Below are positions 63,786 to 64,000 of a stretch of DNA of 64,000 nucleotides, piece after piece; within the stretch, counting starts at the first letter, position 1; the number at the start of each line of letters is the position of its first letter. Both the position numbers and the translations under genes were made by a program. The notes under the pieces are model-generated. The model ran no database searches. It saw nothing but the letters and a program-made list of their open reading frames with translations, and was not told where the DNA came from. The stretch is from Nostoc desertorum CM1-VF14 (GTDB lineage Bacteria > Cyanobacteriota > Cyanobacteriia > Cyanobacteriales > Nostocaceae), in the NCBI GenBank assembly GCA_019359245.1, contig JAHHHR010000009.1, positions 110,768 to 174,767 of the forward strand. The letters are read 5' to 3'.

Positions 63786-63899
63786 ATGAGTCAGCCCTAC
63801 TTATCCCCAGACGATTTGCCTTCAAATCTGACAATTCAAGTGAGTGAAATACTATTCAGACAACTCGAAGAGGCAACGCAAATTTCTCACAAACAATAA
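63786..63899 (+). CDS. Possible 37-residue peptide
   Basis: The frame from ATG 63786 reads MSQPYLSPDDLPSNLTIQ, then VSEILFRQLEEATQISHKQ. Composition is protein-like and it follows the preceding gene by 73 bases, but there is no ribosome-binding site and no family match. Confidence 0.25.
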   Translation: MSQPYLSPDDLPSNLTIQVSEILFRQLEEATQISHKQ

Positions 63900-64000
63900 A
63901 AAATCAATTCACATCGCTTGATATAAGACATTTTTTGATACATCATCAATTGAAATGTATGATGGTAAACAAAGTAAGTACAAAATAGCCATTATCAAGC

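Overview
The window comes from a filamentous, very probably heterocyst-forming cyanobacterium of the Nostoc/Nostocales type. GCGATCGC (HIP1-like) octamers are frequent, and short tandem repeats and dispersed palindromic repeats typical of Nostoc genomes occur throughout. The gene content also fits: SbtA/SbtB bicarbonate uptake, a CAAD/CURT1-like protein, CobN, a FurA with the five-cysteine pattern of Nostoc FurA, a group 2 sigma factor, many hybrid histidine kinases and a nifH fragment.

Layout. 1-4715: three near-identical tandem genes for double-glycine-leader peptides, a fourth diverged precursor, and a C39-peptidase ABC exporter (PCAT), which together form a secreted-peptide locus. 5601-12969: a short-chain dehydrogenase, a 5'-truncated ScyD/ScyE-like PEP-CTERM pseudogene, a GH57 enzyme, a sensor kinase, an SLH-domain protein and a CAAD protein. 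14073-19064: a membrane histidine kinase, the sbtA-sbtB-beta-carbonic anhydrase operon, and a PIN toxin with its antitoxin. 19222-29535: PcrA helicase, a TetR plus CrtI-type oxidoreductase pair, a beta-helix protein followed by an IS630 remnant, a lipase-fold-like membrane protein, a Yip1-like protein and a GCS2-type ligase. 29997-44455: a signalling-rich stretch with a 2027-residue Ser/Thr kinase-ATPase-GAF-histidine kinase-receiver protein translationally coupled to a second hybrid kinase, a GAF protein, a purple acid phosphatase, an ATP-grasp protein, NanE and a GAF histidine kinase. 44540-54379: cobN (peppered with in-frame repeat-derived insertions), a peptidoglycan-binding protein, furA, sigC, gpsA and lipA.

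The most unusual stretch is 54519-57950. Five bases after a tRNA-Pro(CGG) gene lies a Tn7-like terminus (TGTACA plus a ladder of TnsB-type sites). It is followed by a delocalised CRISPR repeat whose spacer matches 17 of 17 bases of that same tRNA gene next to a GTA PAM, then a short type V-K-like CRISPR array, then composite transposon ends. A second right end lies at 57950. No tnsB, tnsC, tniQ or cas12k is present, so this is a gutted, non-autonomous CRISPR-associated transposon (CAST). Between the ends lies a retron-like cassette: a structured non-coding region, a 55-residue peptide, an XRE regulator, a retron reverse transcriptase carrying a 4-bp frameshift, and an ExoV/Cas4-like PD-(D/E)XK nuclease.

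57978-64000 returns to chromosomal genes: an ABC-2 permease, a TxlA/HCF164-like thioredoxin, a GAF-GGDEF protein, a frameshifted 5' fragment of nifH, an XRE regulator with a molybdate-binding-like domain, and a small unknown protein. All functional calls come from reading motifs by eye. No database search was run.
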